Origin: Calothrix sp. NIES-2100
GTDB taxonomy: Bacteria > Cyanobacteriota > Cyanobacteriia > Cyanobacteriales > Nostocaceae
DNA length: 64,000 bases
Assembly (NCBI RefSeq): GCF_002368195.1
Contig: NZ_AP018178.1
Location: forward strand, 8,762,645-8,826,644
Direction of reading: 5' to 3'
Shown here: positions 24,473 through 33,203 of the stretch, piece by piece
Layout: every line of letters starts with the position of its first letter
Numbering within the stretch: the stretch's first letter is position 1
Notes under the pieces: model-generated
What the model was told of the DNA's origin: nothing
The model's database searches: none
Seen by the model: the letters and a program-made list of their open reading frames with translations, nothing else
Translations under genes and position numbers: made by a program

Positions 24473-25032
24473 GAACAAATCCTTTCGAGTAACAAGTCTA
24501 ACAACGAGGAATCATTGCAGAAATTTTTTCCTTGTTTATTGACATATATCACAGCACATGATAGACATCTCCTGTCAAGCTAATATCAATTCCCCAAAAT
24601 CTTGCTATACATTATTTACCGCGTCTTTACTTCCCTATAACCCTGTATCCGTTTAATTGTTACAACCTGGAAGCGAAACAATATCATGCATAAGCTGCCT
24701 GATATGTATAGAATTTAGCAGTTAGTCTTTGCACTCAGTGTTATACTATATAATTAAGTTTTGTAACAAATATTGTAAAATCAATCCAAAGATAGATGTC
24801 TTCACTAAAATCTTAACTATGTCAAGTTATGAACAAGATCGGTAGATCACACTTCCGATTCCAGGGAAATTGCGTTTAACTTGACGTAGTAATAAATGAG
24901 TTCTCACTGAAGTGGCTACGGATAACATCAGATTGCATCTAGAAGAGACAAGATTTTTCCGGGAATGGTAGTAGCCAGTATGTATATGTTCATCGTAAAG
25001 GTGAATACCCTCCATTAAATAGAGGAGTAACC
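24473..25032. other. intergenic region upstream of the Mo-nitro_C gene
   Basis: This 560-bp AT-rich gap has no convincing gene. A GAGGAG ribosome-binding site sits just before ATG 25033. No structured RNA was seen. Confidence 0.35.
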
Positions 25033-25410
25033 ATGAAGGTATTCGATAATACCACAAAAAGAATTTTTTTGGCAAGCTGGGTATCAATCAATCAAGCAGA
25101 AGCTACTAATACCCAACAAAACCAGCTGCCACGTTCTGCTACTAAGTCTTACTGTGATTTTCTCCAGCCCCTACGACAAAAAGTAGACAGGATTCAAGTC
25201 AGCGATCGCGAATTAGCACACCGCTTGTGTAAATTAATTCCTTCTCAGTGTCCTTTTGAGCGTGATGTCAAGTTATTTGGCAAAACCTTATTTCATATTC
25301 CGCCAATGTGTAAGCTAAATCCTTTATATGAGGAAGTAGTGGGCTTACGTTTCCGGGCGTTATGCTATCTAGCTGATGAATGTGGAGAGGATGTTTCTCA
25401 GTATTGCTAG
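25033..25410 (+). CDS. Mo-dependent nitrogenase C-terminal-like (Mo-nitro_C) protein
   Basis: The 125-residue protein's last 85 residues, beginning FLQPLRQKVDRIQVSDRELA, match the cyanobacterial Mo-nitro_C family. Visible conserved blocks are HRLCKLIPSQCPFERD, LFHIPPMCKLNPLYEE and LRFRALCYLADECGED. Six Cys are spread through it, which would allow metal or Fe-S binding, though no role is proven. The family is named for similarity to a nitrogenase C-terminal region but does not contain nitrogenase catalytic parts. Good GAGGAG site before ATG. It ends convergent to the orthocaspase gene with a shared terminator. Confidence 0.8.
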   Translation: MKVFDNTTKRIFLASWVSINQAEATNTQQNQLPRSATKSYCDFLQPLRQKVDRIQVSDRELAHRLCKLIPSQCPFERDVKLFGKTLFHIPPMCKLNPLYEEVVGLRFRALCYLADECGEDVSQYC

Positions 25411-25472
25411 TAAAGTGTGCTGAGTTGTGAGTTGCGAGTTATTATTCCTCAAATTTGAGACATTAAATAAAG

Positions 25473-25511
25473 AGTCCAGAATTTACAGCAAACTGCCATT
25501 GATTCTGGACT
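25473..25511. terminator. bidirectional terminator
   Basis: AGTCCAGAAT (25473-25482) pairs perfectly with ATTCTGGACT (25502-25511) between two convergent genes. Confidence 0.65.
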
Positions 25512-25534
25512 CTGGATTTTGGAATCTGGACTAA

Positions 25535-27535
25535 TTATTTAATCCGCCTTACCTGCCATTTTTGAATGGCTTCTTGGGAATCTTCATAAGCAGAAGTCAT
25601 TTCTGGTACTAAAGCCGCAGTTGCAATTGCTGCATTAAGTTCCCCTTGGACAGCGCGATTCTTCGCCATATCCAAAATCTTCTCACTCCATTGATTAATA
25701 GATTTTTGGGCTGTATCGAAGCCTGGTTGACCTGGTGGAACTTTCTTGGCGACTTCAATAGCACGATTATATGTAGATGCTTGTCCTGGTTTAATTAAGG
25801 CATTAGCCGCATCTAAAAGAGTTTTGTTACTGACATACTGCTTGGCTTCTAGCCGCCATTGGTTAATCAGTGCTTGTGCTTTGGGATAAAGTGGTTCGTC
25901 TTTAGTGATTAATTGCGCCGCTGCCACTGCACTGGCATACTGTTTTTGTTGAGCGCGACCTTCTGCCAAATCCAAAATCATCCGACTCCAGATTTTAATA
26001 TCCTCTTGCGCTTGTTCGTAAAGCGGTTCACCCGATGAAATTTTCCGAGCAGTGGCGATCGCTAAACTTAAATCGCTGGCTTGAGTTTCCCTCAAAGACA
26101 TTTTCGCTAGGTCTAACACAGCTTGATTCCGTTGTTGTGACTCGGAATTAACAACTGTTGGCGCGGTTGATGGTTTTGGGGGTTGAGTTGGTTGAGTTGG
26201 TGTAGTGGAATTGGAGACAGAGCGACTATTTGGTACATTATTCAGGTCTTTTGCCCGATTAGTCGCACTATTAGACGATGTGCTGAATACTTCAGCCGTT
26301 CTCAATCTGGTTTGATTGCGGAGAAAAACTACTGCAACTAAACCTAATATTAATAAGCTACCTCCTAGCCACCATAAAAGCTGCTTCCAGAATGAAGTTT
26401 TGACCTGAGTTGCAGGTGGTTGGGAGATAAAAGCTGAGGAAGAATCAGGAATAGACCGTTCTCCAGCAACTTCCTGCGCCGATGGGAGTACCTGGGGTGG
26501 CTGTGGAAAATTCCGTTCTGGGTGAAGAACTGGCCCAGAGGCTACATTAGCAGCTGAATTTTGGACGGGCTGACTCTGAGATTTTTCACTGACTGCTGTC
26601 AACTTTGGAGACTTCCCTTGTGGGGATTTGGGGCTAACAGTAGTTTCCATCCCTTGGAGTGGCTGTTGTCCGCCAGTTTTTTGGACTTTAGAGGCAGTTT
26701 TGGCAGAATTTGCGGCAATATTAGGTGCTGCACGCGCAACCGCAAAGGATTCTTCTGGAAAAATCACGGTTTCTGCTGCGCTTTGGGTTGGTGTAATCTT
26801 ACTTCTCAATGGCGGTAAGATAATTTGCTGCTGGGATGGGATAACAGCGATCGGGTTTTGTTTTGGTCGCCAATGATGTTGACATAATTCTGGGGTGAGA
26901 ACGCTCAGGTAGTTTTCTAAATCTCCCAGGCTACTACCACGACCAGAACGCAAAGCTTCTAACAACGCTGCGGTGAAGAATCCATGACCTAATTCCCGGC
27001 TTTCGTGGGAGAATTGCTCTGGTTGGCAAGAAAGAATTGTCGCCAATTGTAGCTCTTGGGCAAGTTCTAGAGTTTCCTGCCCAACGGGAGCATCCGCTTG
27101 CGTACCAAAAGCGCGGTTGATATCCAGTAGGAGCAATACATTCAGCCCAGTCAGTTGCAAACTTTGCATCAGCGATCGCAGTTCTATGCCAGTCTCCTCC
27201 ACAAGATCGGGGTTACCCTCCACTGGCATTAAGTAATCTTGTCCCTTGTAGTTGATCCCATAGCCGCTAAAGAATAACCACAAATAATCTTGTGGTTGCC
27301 AAAATCCTGCTGCCAAATCCTCTAGTAAAAGAAGAATATTCTCCTTAGTGGGATATGTGGATTTATCTCCCATTGGCGGTGAAGTATCCGTCATCAGCAG
27401 ACAGCGCCGGTTTGTAAAACCTGCCTCTTTAACCAAAAACTCTTGGAGTGCAAGAGCATCTGCTTGAGCGCAACTTAAAGGTTGAAATAAATGATATTGA
27501 TTGATGCCAATAGTAATCGCCCAGTAATTTACCAT
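25535..27535 (-). CDS. orthocaspase (peptidase C14 family) homologue with degenerate catalytic dyad
   Basis: The 666-residue protein begins with a caspase-like p20 domain (1-230): YWAITIGINQY, then NILLLLEDLAAGFWQPQDYLWLFFSGYGINYKGQDYLMP and LLLLDINRAFG. In active family members the motifs are SGHG and DxCHSG. Here the His is Tyr92 and the Cys is Asn140, so it cannot cut by the usual dyad. A Pro/Ser/Gln-rich linker (240-380) leads to one membrane helix (383-406). Residues 480-666 form four helical repeats of the type A-x-x-x-A-x-x-I/P-x-x-x-P-x-Y-x-x-A-Q-x-x-I-x-x-W. Such Tyr/Asn pseudo-caspases are known in cyanobacteria. A scaffold or regulator role is inference. Confidence 0.85.
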   Translation of the reverse strand: MVNYWAITIGINQYHLFQPLSCAQADALALQEFLVKEAGFTNRRCLLMTDTSPPMGDKSTYPTKENILLLLEDLAAGFWQPQDYLWLFFSGYGINYKGQDYLMPVEGNPDLVEETGIELRSLMQSLQLTGLNVLLLLDINRAFGTQADAPVGQETLELAQELQLATILSCQPEQFSHESRELGHGFFTAALLEALRSGRGSSLGDLENYLSVLTPELCQHHWRPKQNPIAVIPSQQQIILPPLRSKITPTQSAAETVIFPEESFAVARAAPNIAANSAKTASKVQKTGGQQPLQGMETTVSPKSPQGKSPKLTAVSEKSQSQPVQNSAANVASGPVLHPERNFPQPPQVLPSAQEVAGERSIPDSSSAFISQPPATQVKTSFWKQLLWWLGGSLLILGLVAVVFLRNQTRLRTAEVFSTSSNSATNRAKDLNNVPNSRSVSNSTTPTQPTQPPKPSTAPTVVNSESQQRNQAVLDLAKMSLRETQASDLSLAIATARKISSGEPLYEQAQEDIKIWSRMILDLAEGRAQQKQYASAVAAAQLITKDEPLYPKAQALINQWRLEAKQYVSNKTLLDAANALIKPGQASTYNRAIEVAKKVPPGQPGFDTAQKSINQWSEKILDMAKNRAVQGELNAAIATAALVPEMTSAYEDSQEAIQKWQVRRIK

Positions 27536-27728
27536 CTCCTGTTTGTCGCTTCTTGTTTACCTAAAATTGCTGTTGGCTTTGCTGAAAAAACAAAGTTAAC
27601 CTATGTCTTATAGTCTAGGAGATTCCTATCGAAATGAAGATTATATGTAATTTTTATTACATAAACTAGCCGGAAAATACTTGCACTCAATTTAAATTAG
27701 AGATTGTTCAGTCAGGAGTTAGAAAGTC

Positions 27729-28298
27729 ATGAGTAGAAGTGTTGCTCATCAACCATCATCGATCATTTCCTTTTCAGTTATTAGCCAAATTGCCAGAAAA
27801 ATCCGGATAGTTCAGTTAGCAGTTTTGCTTTTTTCTGCTGTTCCTGTATGGTTTGTGTGCGAAGCGATCGCCCCGCAGATTGTCAGAGCTTATACAGCTA
27901 GAGTAGATCTAGCGATTGATCGCCTACCGGAAGAAACTTACGAAACCGTACTCAGAAGGGCAGAAGCGGCAGCGAGAGCAGCAACGCAGAGGAGCTTCGA
28001 TCAAGATATTTTAGTTACAGATGTTTCAGTAATTGTCACCGTACAAAGTCAGGGAGCGATCGCCCCAGTTTTAGCTTTAGAAGTGACTCGCCCGCAATGG
28101 CGTAATCGCCCCGATCCCCAGCGTTGGGCAAGTTATTTTAAGACAGCGCGATCGCTACTGTTTTCGGGACAAAATTCTGTAATCCCCAATCTAGGACAAA
28201 ATCCTGTAGTTCCCAATCTAGGACAAAATGCTCTACCTCCCAATTCCGAACAAAATCCTGCAATCCCCAAACCAGATCAACCAGCTACTACCAAATAA
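27729..28298 (+). CDS. exported or membrane-anchored protein with C-terminal GQN repeats
   Basis: The 189-residue protein has an N-terminal hydrophobic segment (about 27-50, IVQLAVLLFSAVPVWFVCEAIA) that acts as signal or anchor. A helical, Arg/Ala-rich middle follows (ETYETVLRRAEAAARAATQ), then a beta-like part (VTDVSVIVTVQSQG). The C terminus has four imperfect repeats of SGQNxVIPNLGQNPVVPN type (about 160-185). I do not recognise a family. It is divergent from the pseudo-orthocaspase gene (193 bp apart); shared regulation is possible but unproven. Confidence 0.65.
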   Translation: MSRSVAHQPSSIISFSVISQIARKIRIVQLAVLLFSAVPVWFVCEAIAPQIVRAYTARVDLAIDRLPEETYETVLRRAEAAARAATQRSFDQDILVTDVSVIVTVQSQGAIAPVLALEVTRPQWRNRPDPQRWASYFKTARSLLFSGQNSVIPNLGQNPVVPNLGQNALPPNSEQNPAIPKPDQPATTK

Positions 28299-28329
28299 GG
28301 GAACTCCAAAAAATAAATTATGCCAAATT

Positions 28330-28559
28330 GTAGGGGCGGGGTGACCCATTGGTGTCAACTTAAGTTAAAACGCTTATCCCACAAGTCTTTCACCCCACCC
28401 CTTAATCCCCTCCCCGTAAACTCTGAGGGGACGTTTTGGCTTTAGACAAAACTGGGGTGGGGTAACGCGGATCTTGATGTTAAGCGATTTAATTCAAAAT
28501 CAAGCTTTGGCAAGGGTTTCATGTTAAGTTGACACGTATGGGGGTGACCCCGCCCCTAC
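28330..28559. mobile_element. nested palindromic MITE-like element, copy B
   Basis: The inner element, 28352-28535 (184 bp), has the same 12-bp ends GTGTCAACTTAA / TTAAGTTGACAC and interior as copy A at 10504, with many substitutions. It is again flanked by inverted arms, here GTAGGGGCGGGGTGACCC (28330-28347) and its near complement up to 28559. The outer arms belong to a different palindrome sequence from copy A, yet the junctions are the same (CCAT / ATGG). Confidence 0.65.
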
Positions 28560-28608
28560 GAGTTGCGGGCTTGGTAAGTTAATGATTGGGATGTTTTTTT
28601 ATTTGGAA

Positions 28609-28640
28609 GTCCCTAAGCATTGAAGAAAATGCTTAGGGAC
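28609..28640. repeat. 13-bp perfect hairpin
   Basis: GTCCCTAAGCATT (28609-28621) pairs perfectly with AATGCTTAGGGAC (28628-28640) around a 6-base loop. It lies between the MITE and rpmF. On the minus strand it is followed by AAATAAAAAAACATCCC, i.e. no T-run; on the plus strand none either. Function unknown. Confidence 0.45.
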
Positions 28641-28770
28641 GCAGATGCGGAGAATGAAAATTTCTCTAAGTCTACCGCTCCTTGTCTGAATTCTCGACTG
28701 AGTTCTTGTTGTCAGTGTCAATGGATCGCTTAGAATAAAAAGGTTGTCAAGAATTGCGATATCCGCTATC

Positions 28771-28947
28771 ATGGCTGTTCCTAAGAAGAAAACATCTAAG
28801 TCCAAAAGAGATAAGCGCCGAGCTACCTGGAGACATAAAGCTACTGTTGAAGCTCAAAAAGCTCTTTCCCTAGGCAAGTCGATTTTGACTGGACGCTCTA
28901 CATTTGTCTACCCAGCTGCTGAAGACGAGGAAGCAGAAGACGAATAA
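28771..28947 (+). CDS. rpmF: 50S ribosomal protein L32
   Basis: The 58-residue protein starts at ATG 28771 (MAVPKKKTSKSKRDKRRATW), the universal L32 N terminus; a longer upstream frame is not needed. It is strongly basic at the front with an acidic tail (AAEDEEAEDE) typical of cyanobacterial L32. The zinc-binding cysteines of some L32 proteins are absent. A clear terminator follows 28 bases after the stop. Confidence 0.96.
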   Translation: MAVPKKKTSKSKRDKRRATWRHKATVEAQKALSLGKSILTGRSTFVYPAAEDEEAEDE

Positions 28948-28975
28948 TAATGTCGGTAGTAAGAAAAGCACGAAC

Positions 28976-28999
28976 AGCGCTGTTAAATTAGCGCTTTTT
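28976..28999 (+). terminator. terminator of rpmF
   Basis: AGCGC (28976-28980) pairs with GCGCT (28991-28995), followed by TTTTC. Confidence 0.65.
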
Positions 29000-29076
29000 C
29001 GCTGCTTTTCTGAGGGCATTATCCATACATAGTTATAGTTAATTGGACAAGTTCCATTAACTATTGCATATGGCTG

Positions 29077-29220
29077 ATGCTCAAGGAATTTATAAAAATT
29101 AAGGTATCTGTAGTTTCTGGATTTTTAGTACTTTGCGCAATTGCTATTTTGTCTCCTTTTGAGGGTAGCGCAGATGCTCAAATCCTTAGACAATCATCTC
29201 AAGAAAACCAATTATCTTGA
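29077..29220 (+). CDS. small exported peptide, 47 residues
   Basis: ATG 29077 opens a short frame: a basic N terminus (MLKEFIKIKVS), a hydrophobic core (VVSGFLVLCAIAILSPF) and a signal-peptidase-like site GSADA-Q, leaving about 13 residues (QILRQSSQENQLS). It ends 21 bases before the sulfite-oxidase-like gene on the same strand. It may be a leader gene or a small periplasmic peptide; it could also be a fragment. The clean signal-peptide pattern is the main support. Confidence 0.45.
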   Translation: MLKEFIKIKVSVVSGFLVLCAIAILSPFEGSADAQILRQSSQENQLS

Positions 29221-29241
29221 AAAAGTGATTTTTCTAAGAAT

Positions 29242-29835
29242 ATGTTAGGAAAATTTTTTCAGAAACCAGAGCAACAAGAGAATGAACGGGTACCTCCTGG
29301 CCAATACCTGGCTAAGGGCTTCCCTGTTTTAACTTATGGTGAAACACCGCAAATAAGTACAGAAGAATGGGAATTCAAAGTTTGGGGTTTAGCAAAACCT
29401 GCCGCTTTTACTTGGGCAGATTTTATGGCTTTACCTCAATCTGAATTCACAGCAGATTTTCACTGTGTAACACGCTGGTCTAAACTCGATGTTAAGTGGA
29501 CCGGGATTAAAGTTACAGACTTTATGAATTTGATCGAGGTAGATCCCCAAGCAGTTCATGTGATGGAACATTGCTATGGTGGCTACACTACTAATATCGC
29601 AATGGCAGATTTTCTCCGGGAAGAAAACTTCTTTGCTTTTAAACTATTTGGTGAACCTTTACCAGCAGAACATGGTGGGCCGATGCGGTTAGTTGTTCCC
29701 CATCTTTACGCTTGGAAAAGTGCCAAGTGGATTAATGGTTTACAGTTTCTCAATCGTGAAGAACTTGGTTTTTGGGAACGTAATGGTTACCACCAACGGG
29801 GTGAACCTTGGGCTGAGGAACGTTATAGTTACTAA
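29242..29835 (+). CDS. sulfite-oxidase-like molybdopterin-dependent oxidoreductase
   Basis: The 197-residue protein has the compact molybdopterin-binding fold of bacterial YedY/SuoX-like proteins. Cys75 in FHCVTRWSKLDVKW is the Mo-ligand position. Further signatures are GGYTTNIAM, AEHGGPMRLVVPHLYAWKSAKWI and the C-terminal ERNGYH. There is no Tat signal at the N terminus, so it is probably cytosolic, unlike MsrP. Substrate unknown. It may be cotranscribed with the small peptide just upstream. A palindromic terminator lies 72 bp downstream. Confidence 0.85.
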   Translation: MLGKFFQKPEQQENERVPPGQYLAKGFPVLTYGETPQISTEEWEFKVWGLAKPAAFTWADFMALPQSEFTADFHCVTRWSKLDVKWTGIKVTDFMNLIEVDPQAVHVMEHCYGGYTTNIAMADFLREENFFAFKLFGEPLPAEHGGPMRLVVPHLYAWKSAKWINGLQFLNREELGFWERNGYHQRGEPWAEERYSY

Positions 29836-29907
29836 TAATTAATTACTAATTCGTAATTCGTAATTCGTAATTAAGAGGTTGTTTGAAAAGTAAAATCGAT
29901 AGTTTTA

Positions 29908-29938
29908 GATACCCGACTTCTTTAAGAAGTCGGGTATC
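29908..29938. terminator. bidirectional terminator, GATACCCGACTTC stem
   Basis: GATACCCGACTTCTT pairs with AAGAAGTCGGGTATC, followed by TTG on the plus strand. It lies between convergent genes. The half-sequence GTCGGGTATCTTG recurs at about 56099. Confidence 0.7.
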
Positions 29939-29965
29939 TTGTTGAAGACGATTATTGTTCATTTC

Positions 29966-31348
29966 TTAACCAAGAAGCCGTTTGAGGAAAGCTAATTTTC
30001 CCTCATAGGGAGCGTAACGCCATTTTAAGTCTAATAAAAAGGAGTTTTTCAAGACACTTTTACGGTGGGAAAAGGTGTCAAAACTGGCTTTACCGTGATA
30101 ACTACCAATACCACTATCACCCACACCACCAAATGGTAATGATGATACACCACAATGCATCACTGTGTCGTTGAGACAAACTCCACCAGATGAAGTTTCC
30201 TGCAAAATGCGCTTTTGCAGGTTTTTATTTTGAGAAAATAAGTATAAAGCTAGGGGTTTTGGTCGAGAATTAATTAAGGCGATCGCTTCTGTGATATCAC
30301 TATATTCAATGATGGGCAAAATCGGCCCAAAAATTTCTTCCTGCATGATGGCATCTTCCCAGGAGATGTTATCAACTACTGTGGGAGCTATATAACGTTC
30401 TTCTCGGTTAGTTTCTCCACCGATGACAAATTCACCATTTTTCAGGAGATTTGCTAATCTATCAAAGTGTTTTTGAGAGATTATGCGGGCATAATCAGGA
30501 CTACTGGCAGGGTTATCCCCATAAAATTCTTTGATAGTTTTTTTCAGACCTTCTATCAAATTTGTTTTAATTTTTTTATCAACTAAAATATAGTCAGGAG
30601 CAATACAAGTTTGTCCGGCATTAATAAACTTGCCCCAAGTAATTCGCTTTACGGTGTGTTCTAGATTGATTTCAGTATCTACAATACAAGGACTTTTACC
30701 GCCTAATTCTAAGGTAACTGGTGTGAGGTGTTTTGCCGCCGCTTCCATGACGATTCTGCCTACACTTGTACCACCAGTAAAAAAGATATAGTCAAATTTT
30801 TCTGCTAAGAGATTTTGGCTGGTTTCTACACCACCTTCTACCACTGCAATATATGCTGGGTCAAAATATTTAGGAATCATTCCAGCCAAAAAATTAGAGG
30901 TATGAGGTGCAAGTTCTGAAGGTTTGAGAAATGTACAATTTCCAGCCGCGATCGCACCAACTAATGGGGCAATAATTAAGTTAAATGGATAGTTCCAAGG
31001 GCCGATTATTAAAACAACTCCTAGCGGCTCTGAATAAATCTTTGCTGAGTATTGAAAAAATTCAATAGGAACTGCGGCTTTTTGAGCCTTTGTCCAATCC
31101 TTAATATGCTTGATGGCGTAATCAATTTCCTTTGTGACTAAAATTTCTGTAGCATAAGCTTCAAATTCTGCTTTATTTAAATCAGCTTTTAATGCCTGCA
31201 CAATTTCTTGTTCATTCTCCAGAATTGCTTGTTTAAGAATTTTGAGTTGTGCAATTCTAAAAGCAACATCTTTAGTTTTACCAGTTTGAAAAAATTCGCG
31301 CTGTTTCCGAATAATATCAGCCACAGGAATTGATAATTCAGTAATCAT
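29966..31348 (-). CDS. aldehyde dehydrogenase family protein
   Basis: The 460-residue protein from ATG 31348 (MITELSIPVADIIRKQREFF); the frame is open further upstream only because of a CCTTGTCCCC-type repeat, which would add a meaningless MSPLSS leader. It has the cofactor fold segment GPWNYPFNL, the GGTSVG nucleotide turn, the general-base Glu in VTLELGGKSPC and catalytic Cys in NAGQTCIAPDY. Length and motifs fit the class 3-like (fatty aldehyde) group without the C-terminal membrane tail. It may oxidise fatty aldehydes; the substrate is inference. A regulator-kinase gene lies 76 bp upstream. Confidence 0.9.
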   Translation of the reverse strand: MITELSIPVADIIRKQREFFQTGKTKDVAFRIAQLKILKQAILENEQEIVQALKADLNKAEFEAYATEILVTKEIDYAIKHIKDWTKAQKAAVPIEFFQYSAKIYSEPLGVVLIIGPWNYPFNLIIAPLVGAIAAGNCTFLKPSELAPHTSNFLAGMIPKYFDPAYIAVVEGGVETSQNLLAEKFDYIFFTGGTSVGRIVMEAAAKHLTPVTLELGGKSPCIVDTEINLEHTVKRITWGKFINAGQTCIAPDYILVDKKIKTNLIEGLKKTIKEFYGDNPASSPDYARIISQKHFDRLANLLKNGEFVIGGETNREERYIAPTVVDNISWEDAIMQEEIFGPILPIIEYSDITEAIALINSRPKPLALYLFSQNKNLQKRILQETSSGGVCLNDTVMHCGVSSLPFGGVGDSGIGSYHGKASFDTFSHRKSVLKNSFLLDLKWRYAPYEGKLAFLKRLLG

Positions 31349-31424
31349 TTTTTTATAGGGGTTAGGGAAGGAGGACAAGGGGGACAACGAGGACAAGGGG
31401 GACAAATGACTATTGACTATTGAC

Positions 31425-32570
31425 TCACTGTTTTATAGGTAGCATAACAATGAATAAACTACCTTTACCCAACTCAGATTTAACTAAAATATTGCCTTGA
31501 TGGGCTTCGACAATTCGCCGCGAAAGATATAGTCCTAAGCCACTACCAGAACTCTTGTGACTTCCTTGGCGAAATCGCTCAAATAAAGTGGTTTGTTCTT
31601 CAGGAGAAATACCGGGGCCTGTGTCTTCTACCTCAACTATTAGGTAGTCACTTATAGTAGAATTTCCCGAAGCATCTAAATAAGACTTTTTGCTGCTTTC
31701 CGTTTTTGAGCTTAGACGAATATTTACTGAGCCAGACTCGGTAAATTTGATGGCATTACCTATGAGATTAGTAAATAGACGATGCAATTCTAAGCGATCG
31801 CTCATGAGTGTGTTGATAGTTAACTCTTGAGCAACTTCCAAATTCATTGCTAGTGATTTTGCTTCAGCTAAAGGTGTTAATTCCCCTACCACTTCCTCTA
31901 GTAACTGGCGGAGGTTCACTGGTTGAAACGCCAAGGTTTTGCGACCAGCTTCAAAGCGGTAAACTTCCAATAAGGTATTTACCATCGAAAGCAGATTGGT
32001 GTTGCTACGCGCCATGATAGCGATCACCTCTTCCATTTGGCTCGATAAAGCTCCTAAAGCACCTTGCTGAAACAGCATCAGTACGCGATCGGCTGCTACT
32101 AGGGGGGTGCGTAAGTCATGGGTGAGGCGAGAAACAAAATCTTCGCGTTGGCGAGCAATTTCATCACGTTCATCGATACTGTGTTTTAGCCGTAAGAGCG
32201 ATCGCACCCGCGCCAGCAATTCATCCACGGTTACAGGCTTGCGGATAAAATCATCAGCACCTAAATCTAATCCTTTAGCGACATTTGGCGCATCATGGGC
32301 AGTAATCAGCAGTATGGGGATATATTGCTGCATGGCAGTATTACCACGTATACGCCTAGTAACTTCGTAACCATCCATTCCTGGCATCATCAGATCCAGC
32401 AATACCAAATCACAAGGAGATGCTTCTAGTTGTGCTAAAGCCGAAGCACCATTTTCTGCTGTGCTAATTGTGTAGCCTTCTTCCTCCAAAATAGTTTTGA
32501 TTAAAAACACGTTGTCTGGAGAATCATCTACAACCAAAATTTTGTCAGAGCGAGAATTTTGTGAGTTCAT
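31425..32570 (-). CDS. response regulator-histidine kinase hybrid
   Basis: The 381-residue protein has an N-terminal receiver (10-125) with acidic pocket Asp15/16, phospho-acceptor Asp59 in LLDLMMPGMDG and Lys111. It is followed by a dimerisation domain with His151 in THDLRTPL and a C-terminal ATPase with N-box NLIGNAIKF, G1 DTGPGIS and G2 GSGLGLYLS. Receiver-first order means an upstream kinase may control this kinase. It has no membrane or sensor domain, so it is cytosolic. Its cognate output is unknown; the neighbouring aldehyde dehydrogenase is on the same strand. Confidence 0.93.
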   Translation of the reverse strand: MNSQNSRSDKILVVDDSPDNVFLIKTILEEEGYTISTAENGASALAQLEASPCDLVLLDLMMPGMDGYEVTRRIRGNTAMQQYIPILLITAHDAPNVAKGLDLGADDFIRKPVTVDELLARVRSLLRLKHSIDERDEIARQREDFVSRLTHDLRTPLVAADRVLMLFQQGALGALSSQMEEVIAIMARSNTNLLSMVNTLLEVYRFEAGRKTLAFQPVNLRQLLEEVVGELTPLAEAKSLAMNLEVAQELTINTLMSDRLELHRLFTNLIGNAIKFTESGSVNIRLSSKTESSKKSYLDASGNSTISDYLIVEVEDTGPGISPEEQTTLFERFRQGSHKSSGSGLGLYLSRRIVEAHQGNILVKSELGKGSLFIVMLPIKQ

Positions 32571-32910
32571 GTAGCGGGTGTAGGTAAAATTGAAGGTTTG
32601 TAATCTTAGCTATATTTATATCAATTTTAGTTAATCTACTCTTGAATCAAGATTATTTACCTAAAAGCTTAAATTGATTTTTTAATTTTATATGATGTTA
32701 AATTTGCTCATTTTTCCTAGGCAAATAATTACTCACTAATTGAATCATATTTGGTTAATTTTTCAAAATAGATATATAGCAAGTTGATATATCGTAAACA
32801 GCAGGCAGTAATTTTGCTGCTTTCCAATTTTGAGAGTGGAGCATAGACACAGGTTGAGCGTATCCGCTAAAGTCAGCCTTTATCCTGCGTCATATCCTCC
32901 CTATTTGATA
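32571..32910. other. 340-bp intergenic region
   Basis: AT-rich leader region of the hybrid kinase gene; no gene, repeat or structure that I can support. Confidence 0.3.
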
Positions 32911-33141
32911 CTAAGCACTGATTTCTGAATTATTATCTTGTGCGGACTCAGGTAGATATTTTAGAGGGGTTTTGAGCAAAACCCAATCGATATAGAGTGC
33001 GAGAATCTGTATTTTCAGGAATTGGTTCAGGCGTTGGCAGTTGTTATCCTTCAGAACCCAAGCCCAGAATTTTTCCAGCAGTAGCCCCAGGATAATTTCT
33101 ACAGACTTGTTGATAACTAGGGGAATAAGTGTTTCTAACAT
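32911..33141 (-). CDS. small hydrophobic protein divergent from NACHT gene
   Basis: The 76-residue protein has an amphipathic/hydrophobic N terminus (MLETLIPLVINKSVEIILGLLLEKFW) and a helical second half ending in an acidic tail. I do not recognise a family. It resembles the N-terminal leader segments seen in some cyanobacterial STAND NTPases, here as a free peptide. It is divergent from the NACHT gene with 168 bp between starts. It may be a partner or a coincidental frame; support is the codon-like pattern and ATG. Confidence 0.45.
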   Translation of the reverse strand: MLETLIPLVINKSVEIILGLLLEKFWAWVLKDNNCQRLNQFLKIQILALYIDWVLLKTPLKYLPESAQDNNSEISA

Positions 33142-33203
33142 TGCGATCGCCTCAGTTAATTGACTGAGTTCAATGTCGCAATTTTATTTTGTAGTTATTT
33201 ATT

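Noticed and set aside
24827..25087. 86-codon minus-strand frame
   Set aside because: It lies over the leader and start of the well-supported Mo-nitro_C gene and has no recognisable sequence.
25535..27535. Active caspase-like protease
   Set aside because: Both catalytic positions are replaced (Tyr92 and Asn140), so activity by the usual mechanism is not expected.
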